DNA of 64,000 nt from Paracoccaceae bacterium (GCA_902602765.1 CACKSH010000008.1:22348-86347), one strand, 5' to 3'. Numbered from the stretch's first letter, positions 29,822-38,344 are shown. The notes: generated from the letters alone by a model not told the origin. Program-made: numbers and translations.

Positions 29822-30820
29822 ATGATGGACGATATGGAAAATATTGCCGAATTAGCTGAAAGCGTTATAAAAGCGGATCGCCGCGCATTGTCTCAAGCTA
29901 TTACGTTGATTGAAAGCTCAAGAGAAGATCATCGCATTCAAGCCCTGGAATTGATGGATAAACTTAGGTTGTCCAATAAAAAAGCTGTTCGTATTGGGCT
30001 TTCAGGAACGCCGGGAGTAGGCAAATCTACTTTTATTGAAAGTTTTGGGACATATCTCACCGGGGCAGGGCTAAGGGTCGCTGTTCTCGCAGTCGACCCC
30101 AGTTCAGTCAGATCAGGTGGTTCTATTTTAGGAGATAAAACCAGGATGGAAAGGTTGGCAAGGGAACCAAATGCTTTCATCAGGCCCTCTCCAAGCCAGA
30201 CTCATCTTGGCGGCGTAGCTAAAAGATCGAGAGAGGCCGTTACAATTTGTGAGGCAGCTGGATTTGATGTTATCTTCATCGAAACAGTGGGCGTAGGGCA
30301 ATCTGAAACTATAGCTTCAGAAATATCTGATGTTTTTTTACTTCTTATTGCACCAGCTGGTGGTGACGAGCTTCAGGGTGTTAAAAGAGGTATAATGGAA
30401 ATAGCAGATCTAATTCTCGTGAATAAGGCGGATGGTGATCTCAAAGCTGCGGCGTCAAGAACGTGTTCAGATTATGCGAGCTCATTGATGCTTTTGCGAA
30501 AACGGCGTCATGATCCAAAGGGTTATCCCCTTGCAATGACCATATCGGCCTTGGAGGAAATTGGATTATCAGATGTTTGGAGTAAGATTGAAGAACTTGT
30601 AGATTGGAGGAAGTCAGACGGATGGTTTGATCATAACCGAAAAGCTCAATCGCGTTTTTGGTTCAAAGAAGAAATTCGCCAAGGGCTTTTATCAATTCTA
30701 GATAAAGAAGAAGTTAAGGAAGAAATCTCGTTATTAATGAATATGGTCGATGATGGTGAAATCTATCCATCATTAGCTGCTCAAAAGATTTTAAAAAAAT
30801 GTATAGTTGAAACAGATTAA
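29822..30820 (+). CDS. meaB: MeaB/ArgK-family GTPase (methylmalonyl-CoA mutase chaperone)
   Basis: This G3E-type GTPase protects and reloads the B12 cofactor of methylmalonyl-CoA mutase. The 332-residue protein has the P-loop GLSGTPGVGKSTFIESF near residue 60, VLAVDPSSVRSGGSILGDK near 90, FIETVGVGQSE near 158 and the base-specificity motif NKAD near 200. ATGs at 29822, 29825 and 29834 are all possible starts. No mutase gene is in the window, so the B12 partner lies elsewhere. Confidence 0.92.
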   Translation: MMDDMENIAELAESVIKADRRALSQAITLIESSREDHRIQALELMDKLRLSNKKAVRIGLSGTPGVGKSTFIESFGTYLTGAGLRVAVLAVDPSSVRSGGSILGDKTRMERLAREPNAFIRPSPSQTHLGGVAKRSREAVTICEAAGFDVIFIETVGVGQSETIASEISDVFLLLIAPAGGDELQGVKRGIMEIADLILVNKADGDLKAAASRTCSDYASSLMLLRKRRHDPKGYPLAMTISALEEIGLSDVWSKIEELVDWRKSDGWFDHNRKAQSRFWFKEEIRQGLLSILDKEEVKEEISLLMNMVDDGEIYPSLAAQKILKKCIVETD

Positions 30821-31015
30821 ATTATAAGATTTCTGATTTGGGTGCATCTATATGTAATAATAGGTAAACTTACTTTGTTATAATATTAAGCCGCAGTGCT
30901 TGACGATCCCTAACTTTAAACTTAGAACCACATCAAATTAGAGTTAAAAGAATCTGCATTTTCTAAAATTAAATAGGAATTTAGTGGATCAGTTTGAAGA
31001 AACAAGGAATTTGAA

Positions 31016-31306
31016 ATGTCACGCCGCTGTGAATTGACTGGTAAAGGCCCCATGACAGGCAACAACGTAAGTCATGCCAATAATAAAACAAAGCGCAGGT
31101 TTTTACCGAATCTGAACGATGTCACTTTACAGTCGGAAGCTTTGGGACGTGGTTTCAAGATGCGTATTACGGCAGCAGCTCTTCGGAGTGTTGATCATCG
31201 AGGGGGACTGGATGCTTTCCTTCTCAAGGCAAAAGACTCTGAGTTATCTGACAATGCTTTGAAAATTAAGAAGGAAGTTGTCAAAAGCCAAGCGGCTGAA
31301 GCTTAA
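31016..31306 (+). CDS. rpmB: 50S ribosomal protein L28
   Basis: The 96-residue protein starts [20 protein letters not shown], the L28 signature, and continues with [10 protein letters not shown]. The length is typical of alphaproteobacterial L28, which carries a longer C-terminus than E. coli. The copper-chaperone gene starts 11 bases after its stop. Confidence 0.97.
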   Translation: MSRRCELTGKGPMTGNNVSHANNKTKRRFLPNLNDVTLQSEALGRGFKMRITAAALRSVDHRGGLDAFLLKAKDSELSDNALKIKKEVVKSQAAEA

Positions 31307-31316
31307 CCTAAATCCT

Positions 31317-31862
31317 ATGGTCTTAGACTACTGTAAAAGAGTTCGCTACTTTTACAAAAAATTGATCTTTTTCTTTATAGTATTGCTTACTCCTTTGGTG
31401 GCGATTGCAGAGACAATATCGGTTGATGACGCCTATGTGCGTGTTTCTACGAAATTTGCAAAATCTGCAGCGGCTTTTATGGAAATAAGGAATAGATCTT
31501 CACGGGACGACCGCTTACTCGATGTAAAATCAGATGAAGCCAAAAAGGTTGAATTACATACTCACATTGAGGGTGATGACGGTGTGATGAAAATGCGCCG
31601 CGTAGAAGATGGGTTTGTTATTTCGGGCAATGGAGTTCTCAAGCTTGAAAGAGGTGGTGACCATATTATGTTCATGGGGCTATCTCAGCCCTTTGTTGAT
31701 GGAGAGGTAATATTTTTGACTCTAATATTTGAAACTGCTGGATCAATTGATTTAGAGATCCCGATTCATTTAAAGAAAAGATCAGCTTCAAGATCACACT
31801 CACATACCCACACACACAAGAAGTCTAAGACCCACAAGCACACGCATACGCACTCAGATTGA
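31317..31862 (+). CDS. PCu(A)C-type periplasmic copper chaperone with a His-rich tail
   Basis: PCu(A)C proteins bind Cu(I) in the periplasm and supply cytochrome c oxidase. The 181-residue precursor has a signal peptide (LIFFFIVLLTPLVAIA, cleaved near AIA-ET). The domain follows, with the Cu-ligand pattern of His and Met residues across ELHTHIEG, VMKMRR and HIMFMG. The last about 25 residues are almost all His, Thr, Ser and Lys (SHSHTHTHKKSK, then HKHTHTHSD), a likely second metal-binding tail. I chose the ATG at 31317; the longer frame from 31278 overlaps rpmB. Confidence 0.88.
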   Translation: MVLDYCKRVRYFYKKLIFFFIVLLTPLVAIAETISVDDAYVRVSTKFAKSAAAFMEIRNRSSRDDRLLDVKSDEAKKVELHTHIEGDDGVMKMRRVEDGFVISGNGVLKLERGGDHIMFMGLSQPFVDGEVIFLTLIFETAGSIDLEIPIHLKKRSASRSHSHTHTHKKSKTHKHTHTHSD

Positions 31863-32115
31863 ATACTAGATGAAAAATCTCTTGCCTGTTTGTTTTGTGT
31901 TTGGTGGAAACTTTTTGATCATCAACTGCAGAAGGGTTATTTAAGTCGCGACCATTTAAAATTTCTGCACAATGGTGGAGTTTTTCAAGATTAGTATTCC
32001 TTTGGGTTAATTAACCTTTTCTTTTTGTTAATTAGTCCTACCTTTGATTCTAGTAAAAAGTTAATTTGATCCAATTGGGACGTTGGAGCGTATTGATCCT
32101 TAGCCAGGAGTAGTT

Positions 32116-32514
32116 ATGTCGTTAATTATACTTTACACAGCCACAGCTTTAGTGTTTCTAGCTTTAGACGTAGTAATGTTAAAGCGAGTGTTACATCCGT
32201 TATTTTCCAAACACATTGGTCATATGATGCTCGAAGCCCCGAAAATGGGGGCAGCCGGGGTATTTTATTTACTTTATGTTGCAGGGATAGTTTTCTTTGT
32301 TGCTCTACCTGCAGCAAACGGTGGAAGTATGTTACAAGCATTTGTTGCAGGTCTTGTGCTGGGTGCTATGGCATACGGTACATACGAATTTACTAACTTT
32401 GCAACCCTTAAAGGTTGGCGCAGACGAATGGTTGCGATAGATCTGTCTTGGGGTGCTCTTTTAACAGCCCTCTCGGCGGTTGGTGGTGTGTGGATCCATT
32501 CTATATTCACATAG
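32116..32514 (+). CDS. DUF2177 family membrane protein
   Basis: The 132-residue protein has four hydrophobic segments (about 3-22, 45-65, 70-90 and 108-128) and the DUF2177 signature MAYGTYEFTNFATLKGW. It is an inner-membrane protein of unknown function. A GGAG precedes the ATG. It is followed 98 bases later by suhB. Confidence 0.82.
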   Translation: MSLIILYTATALVFLALDVVMLKRVLHPLFSKHIGHMMLEAPKMGAAGVFYLLYVAGIVFFVALPAANGGSMLQAFVAGLVLGAMAYGTYEFTNFATLKGWRRRMVAIDLSWGALLTALSAVGGVWIHSIFT

Positions 32515-32612
32515 ACTTTTACTACATTGTAAAAATAAAATAGAATTATCAGGCCTTGGCAATTCTCTAAATCGCAAGTATAGCGAGCACACGCTGAGCG
32601 GGAAGAGTAAAA

Positions 32613-33419
32613 ATGCCGGGTAGTGCAAATCTTAATACTATGATAAAAGCTGCCCGGAAAGCAGGGCGCTCTCTTGTGAAAGATTTCAAAGAGGTTGAAA
32701 ACTTGCAGGTTTCACGCAAAGGGGCAGGAGATTTTGTTTCAAGAGCTGATACAGCTGCTGAAGGTATTATTCGAGAAATCTTGACAGAAGCTCGACCCAC
32801 ATATGGTTGGTTAGGTGAAGAAACAGGTTTGTCTGACGGAGAAGATCCAACACGTCGTTGGATAGTTGATCCATTGGATGGAACCACTAATTTCCTTCAT
32901 GGTCTTCCTCACTGGGCAGTATCAATTGCCCTTGAGCATAAGGGAAAAGTAATCTCTGGAGTGATCTTTGATGCGGCAAAAGATGAACTCTTTTATGCTG
33001 AAAAAGGTACTGGAGCGTGGATGAATGGACCAAGTATGAATGACGAAAGACTTCGTGTGTCGTCAAGGGCGCAAGTTTCTGACAGTCTATATGCGACGGG
33101 CATTCCATTTGCTGATTCTGTAGCTGATCTTCCTTCCACGACACAGCAGCTAAAAAATCTTATGCCTTTTTGTGCGGGTGTTCGCCGCCTTGGCAGTGCA
33201 GCTCTTGATTTAGCATATGTTGCTGCGGGGAGATATGATGGCTATTGGGAGCGTGGGTTACAGTCATGGGATATAGCGGCGGGCGTAATAATTGCCCGAG
33301 AGGCTGGAGCTCTTGTAGAGTCGATTGATGATTGCACTGTAGAGCCCCATGAATTGGGCAATGTAATTTGTGCAAATGATGCCCAATTTAATGAATTTGT
33401 AAGCATAATTAAGCAGTAA
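32613..33419 (+). CDS. suhB: Inositol-1-monophosphatase family protein (SuhB type)
   Basis: This Mg-dependent phosphatase acts on inositol phosphate or related sugar phosphates; SuhB also affects transcription of rRNA in E. coli. The 268-residue protein has GWLGEETGLSDG near residue 68, the metal-binding WIVDPLDGTTNFLHG near 86 and WDIAAGVIIAREAG near 217. It converges on the rhomboid gene with one base between stops. Confidence 0.92.
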   Translation: MPGSANLNTMIKAARKAGRSLVKDFKEVENLQVSRKGAGDFVSRADTAAEGIIREILTEARPTYGWLGEETGLSDGEDPTRRWIVDPLDGTTNFLHGLPHWAVSIALEHKGKVISGVIFDAAKDELFYAEKGTGAWMNGPSMNDERLRVSSRAQVSDSLYATGIPFADSVADLPSTTQQLKNLMPFCAGVRRLGSAALDLAYVAAGRYDGYWERGLQSWDIAAGVIIAREAGALVESIDDCTVEPHELGNVICANDAQFNEFVSIIKQ

Positions 33420-33420
33420 G

Positions 33421-34188
33421 TTAATTCCACGGTGATTTTTTGCTAAGACGTGACTTTACCTTTGGGATTGCCGACTTAACCATTTCGTAATCAGCCTCAG
33501 GATAGGGCGGGTGGCCACTGCTATCTATCCAGAATTTAAAACCACCTAATTTAAAAAAAGTTGGCAAGCAGAGAATACTTCCAACAAGAAACCCGCCAAT
33601 ATGCGCCCAATAAGCGACACCGCTTTGACCTGACATTAAAATAGTTCCATTTGCCAACTGCAGGAAAAACCACACGCCTAGAACCAGCCACGCTCGCAAT
33701 GAAAAAATTTTAAAAAATATTAGAATAAAGAAAATTACATCTATTCGTGCCTTAGGGTATAATAGAAGGTACCCTCCCATCACGCCAGCTATTGCTCCTG
33801 ACGCGCCGACAAGTGGTATTGGAGAAAGAGGTGTGGTTAGGTAATAAACGATACTTGCTCCAATCCCACTTAGTAAATAAAAAACTAGGAAGCCAAGGTG
33901 ACCCATTTGATCTTCGAGGTTATCACCAAAAATATGCAAAAATAACATGTTTCCTGCGAGGTGTAGTATGCCGGCATGCAGAAAAATTGATGTTATTAAA
34001 GTGAATAAACCTTCGCCTTGAGTAAGATTATATGGAATTAGAGCCCATGATGAAAAAAAGTCGTTTATAATTTGAGGATCGTTTATATTTCCCCAATAGC
34101 TAAAAAAAATAACGCAGTTAATAGAAATTATCGAGTAGGTAACGTAGGGTGTCCGCCCAGATGGATTATGATCCCGTATTGGTAACAT
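33421..34188 (-). CDS. Rhomboid-family intramembrane serine protease
   Basis: The 255-residue membrane protein has six hydrophobic segments. The catalytic Ser sits in LVGASGAIAGVMGGYLL near residue 128 and the catalytic His in YWAHIGGFLVGS near 190; HAGILHLAGNMLFLHIFG near 72 supplies the conserved His/Asn loop. Rhomboids cleave membrane proteins within or near transmembrane helices; the natural substrate is unknown. Confidence 0.92.
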   Translation of the reverse strand: MLPIRDHNPSGRTPYVTYSIISINCVIFFSYWGNINDPQIINDFFSSWALIPYNLTQGEGLFTLITSIFLHAGILHLAGNMLFLHIFGDNLEDQMGHLGFLVFYLLSGIGASIVYYLTTPLSPIPLVGASGAIAGVMGGYLLLYPKARIDVIFFILIFFKIFSLRAWLVLGVWFFLQLANGTILMSGQSGVAYWAHIGGFLVGSILCLPTFFKLGGFKFWIDSSGHPPYPEADYEMVKSAIPKVKSRLSKKSPWN

Positions 34189-34530
34189 TCCGAAACGCCC
34201 AACCTTTTAAATTATTCTCTAGAACTTATGGAATAGTTTTCTTGCTAATAATATTGAAATTGTAAAATCACTTTGTGTCTTTCTAAATCTTCCGTAAGAC
34301 GCTAAGAGTTGTTATAGCTTATAAAACATTATTTTTATCAATTTTTTACCAGTAATCAAAAGGTAACGCTTAACGAAAATTCCATTGAGTCACCAGTGAT
34401 GTCCAGAAAGCAGCAGTTGCTTATTAAGAGCGAATTAATATTCGCTCTTAAATATTTAAAATCAAAAACCTATCATATTAACGCTACAGAATAATAATCT
34501 TTGTTAGCGACCTGCAGTTTTACGGGGGTC
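34189..34530. other. Intergenic region between rhomboid and pseudoazurin genes
   Basis: These 342 bases are AT-rich and hold no convincing reading frame. The one clear structure is the perfect 11-base-pair hairpin at 34424-34451. The rhomboid promoter should lie at the left end, but I cannot point to boxes with confidence. Confidence 0.5.
34424..34451. terminator. Perfect 11-bp hairpin downstream of the pseudoazurin gene
   Basis: TTAAGAGCGAA and TTCGCTCTTAA pair perfectly around TTAATA, about 80 bases beyond the pseudoazurin stop on the minus strand. There is no strong T-run on either side, so it may be a weak terminator or an mRNA 3'-end stabiliser. Confidence 0.5.
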
Positions 34531-35025
34531 TTAAGCTGTAAAACCCTCAGCGTCTGCCTTTTCCCACAAAGCTTTCCAGGCCTTCTTGGCTTTTCCTCTG
34601 TGTTTGACAGATTTGGCTTCCTCAAGATTATCGAGCATCCCGTCACCTTCGACGACGATAAGACCAATCATACCCATATTTGCGTGAGGCGTACATTGAT
34701 AACCGTAAAAACCTGGCGTATCAAACACTACGTCAACTTGTTTATTGATCTTACCCTTCCACTTTTCTGCACCAGCGGGCAACATCCCTTTGATGATTGC
34801 GCTATTATGCCCTTTATCGGTTGGTATAAAACTTACTTCATCGCCTACCTGCACTTTCAATAAACTCGGTGAGAAAATCATCTTGTTTTTTGAGTTGTCG
34901 GGGTCCTTATTAAGCATTAGGATTTCATATTTGGTAGATCCCATTGCAGTTTTTGATATAAGTAACGAGCCTGTCAATGCCGCGGATGCTGCGATAAATT
35001 CTCTTTTTGACATTTTTTTGAACAT
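34531..35025 (-). CDS. Pseudoazurin (periplasmic blue copper electron carrier)
   Basis: Pseudoazurins are type I copper proteins that shuttle electrons in the periplasm, for example to nitrite reductase or cytochrome peroxidase. The 164-residue precursor has a signal-type N-terminus (KREFIAASAALTGSLLIS). The mature domain shows MLNKD, IPTDKGHN with the first copper His, and CTPHANMGM with the Cys, His and Met ligands. I chose the ATG with GGAG six bases upstream over the longer frame. No nitrite or nitrous oxide reductase is adjacent; instead the gene is divergent from photosynthetic puhC-pufLMX. Confidence 0.92.
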   Translation of the reverse strand: MFKKMSKREFIAASAALTGSLLISKTAMGSTKYEILMLNKDPDNSKNKMIFSPSLLKVQVGDEVSFIPTDKGHNSAIIKGMLPAGAEKWKGKINKQVDVVFDTPGFYGYQCTPHANMGMIGLIVVEGDGMLDNLEEAKSVKHRGKAKKAWKALWEKADAEGFTA

Positions 35026-35410
35026 ATATTTCTCCATTACAAAGTTTTGGCCCACCAAAGTTAAACATATTTGGGCCATTTTACACTCAATCAGCTTACT
35101 AAAGGCACTGGCATGTATGAAATTATACTAAATTGCCAGCCTTGTCTTAATGTACAATAAAGCACCCTTTGAGTGGATTTCAATAGTCCACGTTGCATAT
35201 ATTTTTGCGAATTAAATTGCAATTGACAAAATTAGTCACAAGCGACATCCTCAAATCGCTCTTTAATGCCGAGACCAACATACCTATGAGACTTTGCTAG
35301 CCATCTTTTAAGAACGTGCGCCGCTATGTCCTAATTAGAAAAGCCAGCCAGTCGTCTTATGGATATTTGTATCTTGGTAATAATAATTATATGAGATATA
35401 GTGGGATAGT
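35026..35410. other. Divergent intergenic region between pseudoazurin and puhC
   Basis: These 385 bases contain the promoters of two divergent genes but no convincing frame. A TTGACA at 35223-35228 lacks a good -10 partner. I found no TGT-N12-ACA box here, unlike the puhC-pufL gap. Confidence 0.5.
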
Positions 35411-35854
35411 TTGTTGTTTAATACTCAAAAGTTAATGAAGTCGTTCAAGCCTCAATGGCTTGTTCCAGCTGCGATGTTGGCATCGATTATATTTGTAATT
35501 GGCTTTCAGGTTTTAAATTTTAAGCCAATAAACGTCTCTCAAAATAGCAAAATTATATCAAGTAAACTGATTTACATTGAGCAAAGTGATGATTTAGCGA
35601 CAAAAATTTCAAACGAAAAACGTGATATCTTAGTCGAGTATCCGAAAGGCGAGCAATCATTTGTTTCTACCGTTTTGACTGTCATAAATAGAGACCGACT
35701 TAAAAGAAACTTAGATACAACTGGCCCTGTAATACTACAACAAAAAGAGAATGGCCGTTTAAGTATTTTTGACCCATCATCCAAAAAAGAATTAGATTTG
35801 ATGGGCTTTGGCGAAGATAATATCTTAGTATTTCGTGACATATTGGAAGATTAG
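35411..35854 (+). CDS. puhC: PuhC-like photosynthetic complex assembly protein
   Basis: PuhC is a membrane-anchored factor that helps assemble and organise the reaction centre with its LH1 antenna. The 147-residue protein has one N-terminal transmembrane helix (WLVPAAMLASIIFVIGFQVL, about residues 17-36) and a periplasmic domain. Its C-terminal half follows the PuhC pattern: GEQSFVSTVLTVINRDRLKR, then NGRLSIFDPSSKKELDL, then FGEDNILVFRDIL. The start is uncertain: TTG at 35411 has GGGA upstream, while ATG at 35435 lacks a clear ribosome site. puhC normally lies in the puhA operon; here it directly precedes pufL. Confidence 0.78.
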   Translation: MLFNTQKLMKSFKPQWLVPAAMLASIIFVIGFQVLNFKPINVSQNSKIISSKLIYIEQSDDLATKISNEKRDILVEYPKGEQSFVSTVLTVINRDRLKRNLDTTGPVILQQKENGRLSIFDPSSKKELDLMGFGEDNILVFRDILED

Positions 35855-35893
35855 TGTAAATATAACCTTACACACTGTAAATTTTAATTGACA
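35855..35893 (+). promoter_or_regulatory. Tandem PpsR/CrtJ boxes upstream of pufL
   Basis: Two sequences match TGT-N12-ACA, the recognition site of the redox- and light-responsive repressor PpsR/CrtJ: 35855-35872 (TGTAA...TTACA) and 35876-35893 (TGTAA...TTGACA). Their centres are 21 bases apart, two helical turns, so a tetramer or two dimers would bind the same face. The first box begins at the base after the puhC stop. The second contains a TTGACA that could be the -35 of a pufLMX promoter. Confidence 0.75.
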
Positions 35894-36027
35894 TATTTAT
35901 TTCTTTTTTTATCCTCAGAGCAGAAGGAATCTACCTGTGATTCACGTGCTTTCAGTTGAAAATTCAATGGAAGCTCAAACAAGGATGTTGGTAAGACAGG
36001 TATACCTACGGAAGAGAAGGATTATTT

Positions 36028-36876
36028 ATGGCTCTTTTATCTTTTGAAAAAAAATATCGAGTTCGCGGCGGTACCTTAGTAGGAGGTGACCTTTGTGATT
36101 TTTGGGTTGGCCCGTTTTATGTGGGCTTCTGGGGGCTTTCGGTTGCCTTTTTCGCTGTACTTGGAACAATTCTAATATTTTATGGTGCTGCTATTGGTGA
36201 TACGTGGAACCCATGGCTTATTTCAATTGAACCACCTGAACTCGAAGTTGGTCTGGGCTTTGCACCCTTAAAAGAAGGTGGGCTCTGGCAATTAATTACA
36301 ATCTGTGCCCACGGTGCATTTATTTCATGGGCGCTGCGGGAGGTTGAAATTTCAAGAAAGCTTGGGATGGGTTTACATGTACCAGTCGCCTTTGCATTTG
36401 CAATTTTGGCTTACACAACGCTTGTTGTAATTCGCCCTGTATTAATGGGTGCGTGGGGTCACGGCTTTCCATATGGAATTTGGTCACATCTTGATTGGGT
36501 CAATAACGTTGGTTATGCCTATGGTAATTTTCACTATAATCCTGCTCATATGATTGCCGTAAGTCTATTCTTTACAACGACACTAGCATTGGCGCTGCAC
36601 GGCTCGCTTATTCTTTCAGCAGCCAATCCAGAAAAAGGAAATGAAATGCGCTCACCGGATCATGAAGATACCTTTTTTCGTGATTTTATAGGCTATTCAA
36701 TTGGGCCTCTGGGCATTCATCGTCTTGGACTGCTTCTTGCACTTAATGCAGGACTATGGTCTGCGATTTGTATCGTGATCTCTGGAACGGTTTGGTTCGA
36801 TGTTTGGTCTGAATGGTGGTTTTGGTATGTGGATCTCCCTATGTGGGTAGATATTGAGGGAGGCGTCAATGGTTGA
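36028..36876 (+). CDS. pufL: Photosynthetic reaction centre L subunit
   Basis: PufL is one of the two membrane subunits that hold the primary donor and the electron-transfer cofactors of the type II reaction centre. The 282-residue protein has the length of Rhodobacter PufL and five helices. Conserved sites are all present: His in IWSHLDW (accessory bacteriochlorophyll), both His in NFHYNPAHM (primary donor), His in LALHGSL and GIHRLGL (iron), Glu-Asp in PDHEDTFF (QB proton path) and [18 protein letters not shown]-like site precedes the ATG. The 173 bases before it hold no pufB, pufA or pufQ. Confidence 0.98.
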   Translation: MALLSFEKKYRVRGGTLVGGDLCDFWVGPFYVGFWGLSVAFFAVLGTILIFYGAAIGDTWNPWLISIEPPELEVGLGFAPLKEGGLWQLITICAHGAFISWALREVEISRKLGMGLHVPVAFAFAILAYTTLVVIRPVLMGAWGHGFPYGIWSHLDWVNNVGYAYGNFHYNPAHMIAVSLFFTTTLALALHGSLILSAANPEKGNEMRSPDHEDTFFRDFIGYSIGPLGIHRLGLLLALNAGLWSAICIVISGTVWFDVWSEWWFWYVDLPMWVDIEGGVNG

Positions 36877-37792
36877 GTATCAGAATATTTTTACACAGGT
36901 GCAGGTTCAAGGACCCCCAGAAATGGGAGTTGAAGAGGGTGTGCCTCTCAATGACAGAACAAATTCAGCTCGATTTTCGAGATTGTTAGGTTGGTTTGGT
37001 AATGCTCAACTTGGTCCAATCTATCTTGGTTCATTTGGAGTGGTTGGTCTTGCTACAGGATTGATTTGGTTTGTAATGGTTGGCGCAAGTTATTGGGCCC
37101 AAGCTGATTACAATCCAGCGATATTCCTACGCGATTTATTTTACTTCTCTTTGGAGCCACCTGCCGAAGAATACGGATTGAGTATGCCTCCCATGAAGGA
37201 GGGTGGTTTGTGGCTAATCGCTAGTTTCTTTCTACTTGTTTCAGTACTTTCATGGTGGCTGAGATCTTACGAACTAGCAAGGCAGCTTAAAATGGGTAAG
37301 CATGTATTTTACGCTTTTGGTGCTGCAATATGGCTTTTCCTGGTTCTTGGTTTAATTCGGCCAGTCCTGATGGGCAGTTGGTCAGAGGCTGTCCCATACG
37401 GGATTTTTAGTCACCTTGATTGGACGATGAATTTTTCCGTAGTTTACGGTAATCTTTTTTATAATCCATTTCATGCGTTGAGCATAGTTTTCCTTTATGG
37501 CTCAGTACTATTGTTTGCAATGCATGGAGCAACTATTTTAGCGGTATCTAGATTCGGTGGCGATAGAGAAATAGAGCAAATTGCCGATCGTGGTACAGCA
37601 TCTGAGCGCGCTGCTTTGTTCTGGCGATGGACGATGGGCTTTAATGCCTCGATGGAGGGTATACATCGGTGGGCTTGGTGGTTTGCAGTCCTAACTACAA
37701 TTACTGGAGGCATCGGAATACTCCTTACCGGAACTGTGGTAGATAATTGGTACTACTGGGCGCAGCTGCATGGCTATGCTCCAATGGATTGA
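36869..37792 (+). CDS. pufM: Photosynthetic reaction centre M subunit
   Basis: PufM pairs with PufL to form the reaction-centre core. The 307-residue protein has the conserved donor and cofactor residues: His in FSHLDW, the Tyr and His in [11 protein letters not shown], His in FAMHGATI and GIHRWAW (iron), and [11 protein letters not shown] (quinone A pocket). The ATG at 36869 overlaps the pufL stop by eight bases and gives the family N-terminus [15 protein letters not shown]; the in-frame ATG at 36854 would add five unneeded residues. The sequence is closest in style to Rhodobacter/Roseobacter PufM. Confidence 0.98.
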   Translation: MVEYQNIFTQVQVQGPPEMGVEEGVPLNDRTNSARFSRLLGWFGNAQLGPIYLGSFGVVGLATGLIWFVMVGASYWAQADYNPAIFLRDLFYFSLEPPAEEYGLSMPPMKEGGLWLIASFFLLVSVLSWWLRSYELARQLKMGKHVFYAFGAAIWLFLVLGLIRPVLMGSWSEAVPYGIFSHLDWTMNFSVVYGNLFYNPFHALSIVFLYGSVLLFAMHGATILAVSRFGGDREIEQIADRGTASERAALFWRWTMGFNASMEGIHRWAWWFAVLTTITGGIGILLTGTVVDNWYYWAQLHGYAPMD

Positions 37793-37802
37793 GGTGATCA
37801 AA

Positions 37803-38018
37803 ATGGATAGTAGAAATACGAAAGAGTCTTGGGACAGGGAAATGTCAATTGCTCAAATTTTTGGGCAAATGTTTTCAGGATCATTAATCGCCGGGGCTTT
37901 AGTTGGAGTACCAGTGGTATTTATAGTTGCGCTCATGTGGTTGGGTGAATTTCTCCCTGCGGAATCTAAACTAGCAGATGACCCGACGCCGGATTCATTT
38001 GTATCGAGTAAAGACTAA
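37803..38018 (+). CDS. pufX: PufX-like reaction centre accessory subunit
   Basis: PufX is a single-helix protein that opens the LH1 ring around the reaction centre so quinone can exchange. This 71-residue protein follows pufM directly, with a strong GAGGTGAT ribosome site seven bases before the ATG. It has a cytosolic arm (AQIFGQMFSGS), one transmembrane helix with small-residue spacing (LIAGALVGVPVVFIVALMW) and the GEFLPAES segment that parallels the GRMLPIQEN of Rhodobacter PufX. PufX is fast-evolving, so position and architecture carry much of the call. Confidence 0.75.
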   Translation: MDSRNTKESWDREMSIAQIFGQMFSGSLIAGALVGVPVVFIVALMWLGEFLPAESKLADDPTPDSFVSSKD

Positions 38019-38057
38019 AAATATTACTGTCTCAAGCTCGTAGTCGATTAAGAAAGT

Positions 38058-38089
38058 AAAAACTGCAGCTGTTTTCGCTGCAGTTTTTT
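38058..38089 (+). terminator. Rho-independent terminator of pufLMX
   Basis: A 12-base-pair stem, AAAAACTGCAGC with GCTGCAGTTTTT around the loop TGTTTTC, ends in a run of T. It lies 40 bases after the pufX stop. Confidence 0.9.
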
Positions 38090-38344
38090 ATTGATATCTT
38101 AATGTTATACTTGGCGTGTTATCATTTCATCAGAAACTAGACTATAATTTTTGATATAATTATTGTTATTAATTTGGTAATCAGCTCACTTTTTGAATTA
38201 GAAGACTCTATTGACGCTAAAGGTAGATAAAACTAGTTTTGACGTCGCAACCGATTGATAAGCGTAGTGACTACCTCCCTGTTATCACGGCGTTTCTAGG
38301 CGGCCTTGGTTATATAAATTTTATAAAAGTGATATAGGAAAATT
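38090..38344. other. Intergenic region between the puf terminator and the LysR gene
   Basis: These 255 AT-rich bases hold no convincing frame; in particular there is no pufB, pufA or pufC. The LysR promoter must be here. I see nothing else that I can name. Confidence 0.5.

Noticed and set aside
31914..31924. TTGATCATCAA as a possible FNR site
   Set aside because: The half-sites are too close (FNR needs four bases between TTGAT and ATCAA).
31863..31940. 24-codon ATG frame after the copper chaperone
   Set aside because: Too short, no family pattern and no strong ribosome site.
32009..32020. GGTTAATTAACC palindrome upstream of the DUF2177 gene
   Set aside because: Perfect but all AT apart from its ends, and no matching copies or known consensus; probably chance.
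34501..34863. 120-residue plus-strand frame opposite pseudoazurin
   Set aside because: It is the complement of a clear pseudoazurin gene with intact copper ligands.
35223..35228. TTGACA upstream of puhC as promoter -35
   Set aside because: No acceptable -10 at 16-18 bases in either direction.
35937..36047. Short GTG frame upstream of pufL that might be pufA or pufB
   Set aside because: It has no transmembrane helix with the His that binds bacteriochlorophyll, is strongly basic, and runs into pufL in another frame.
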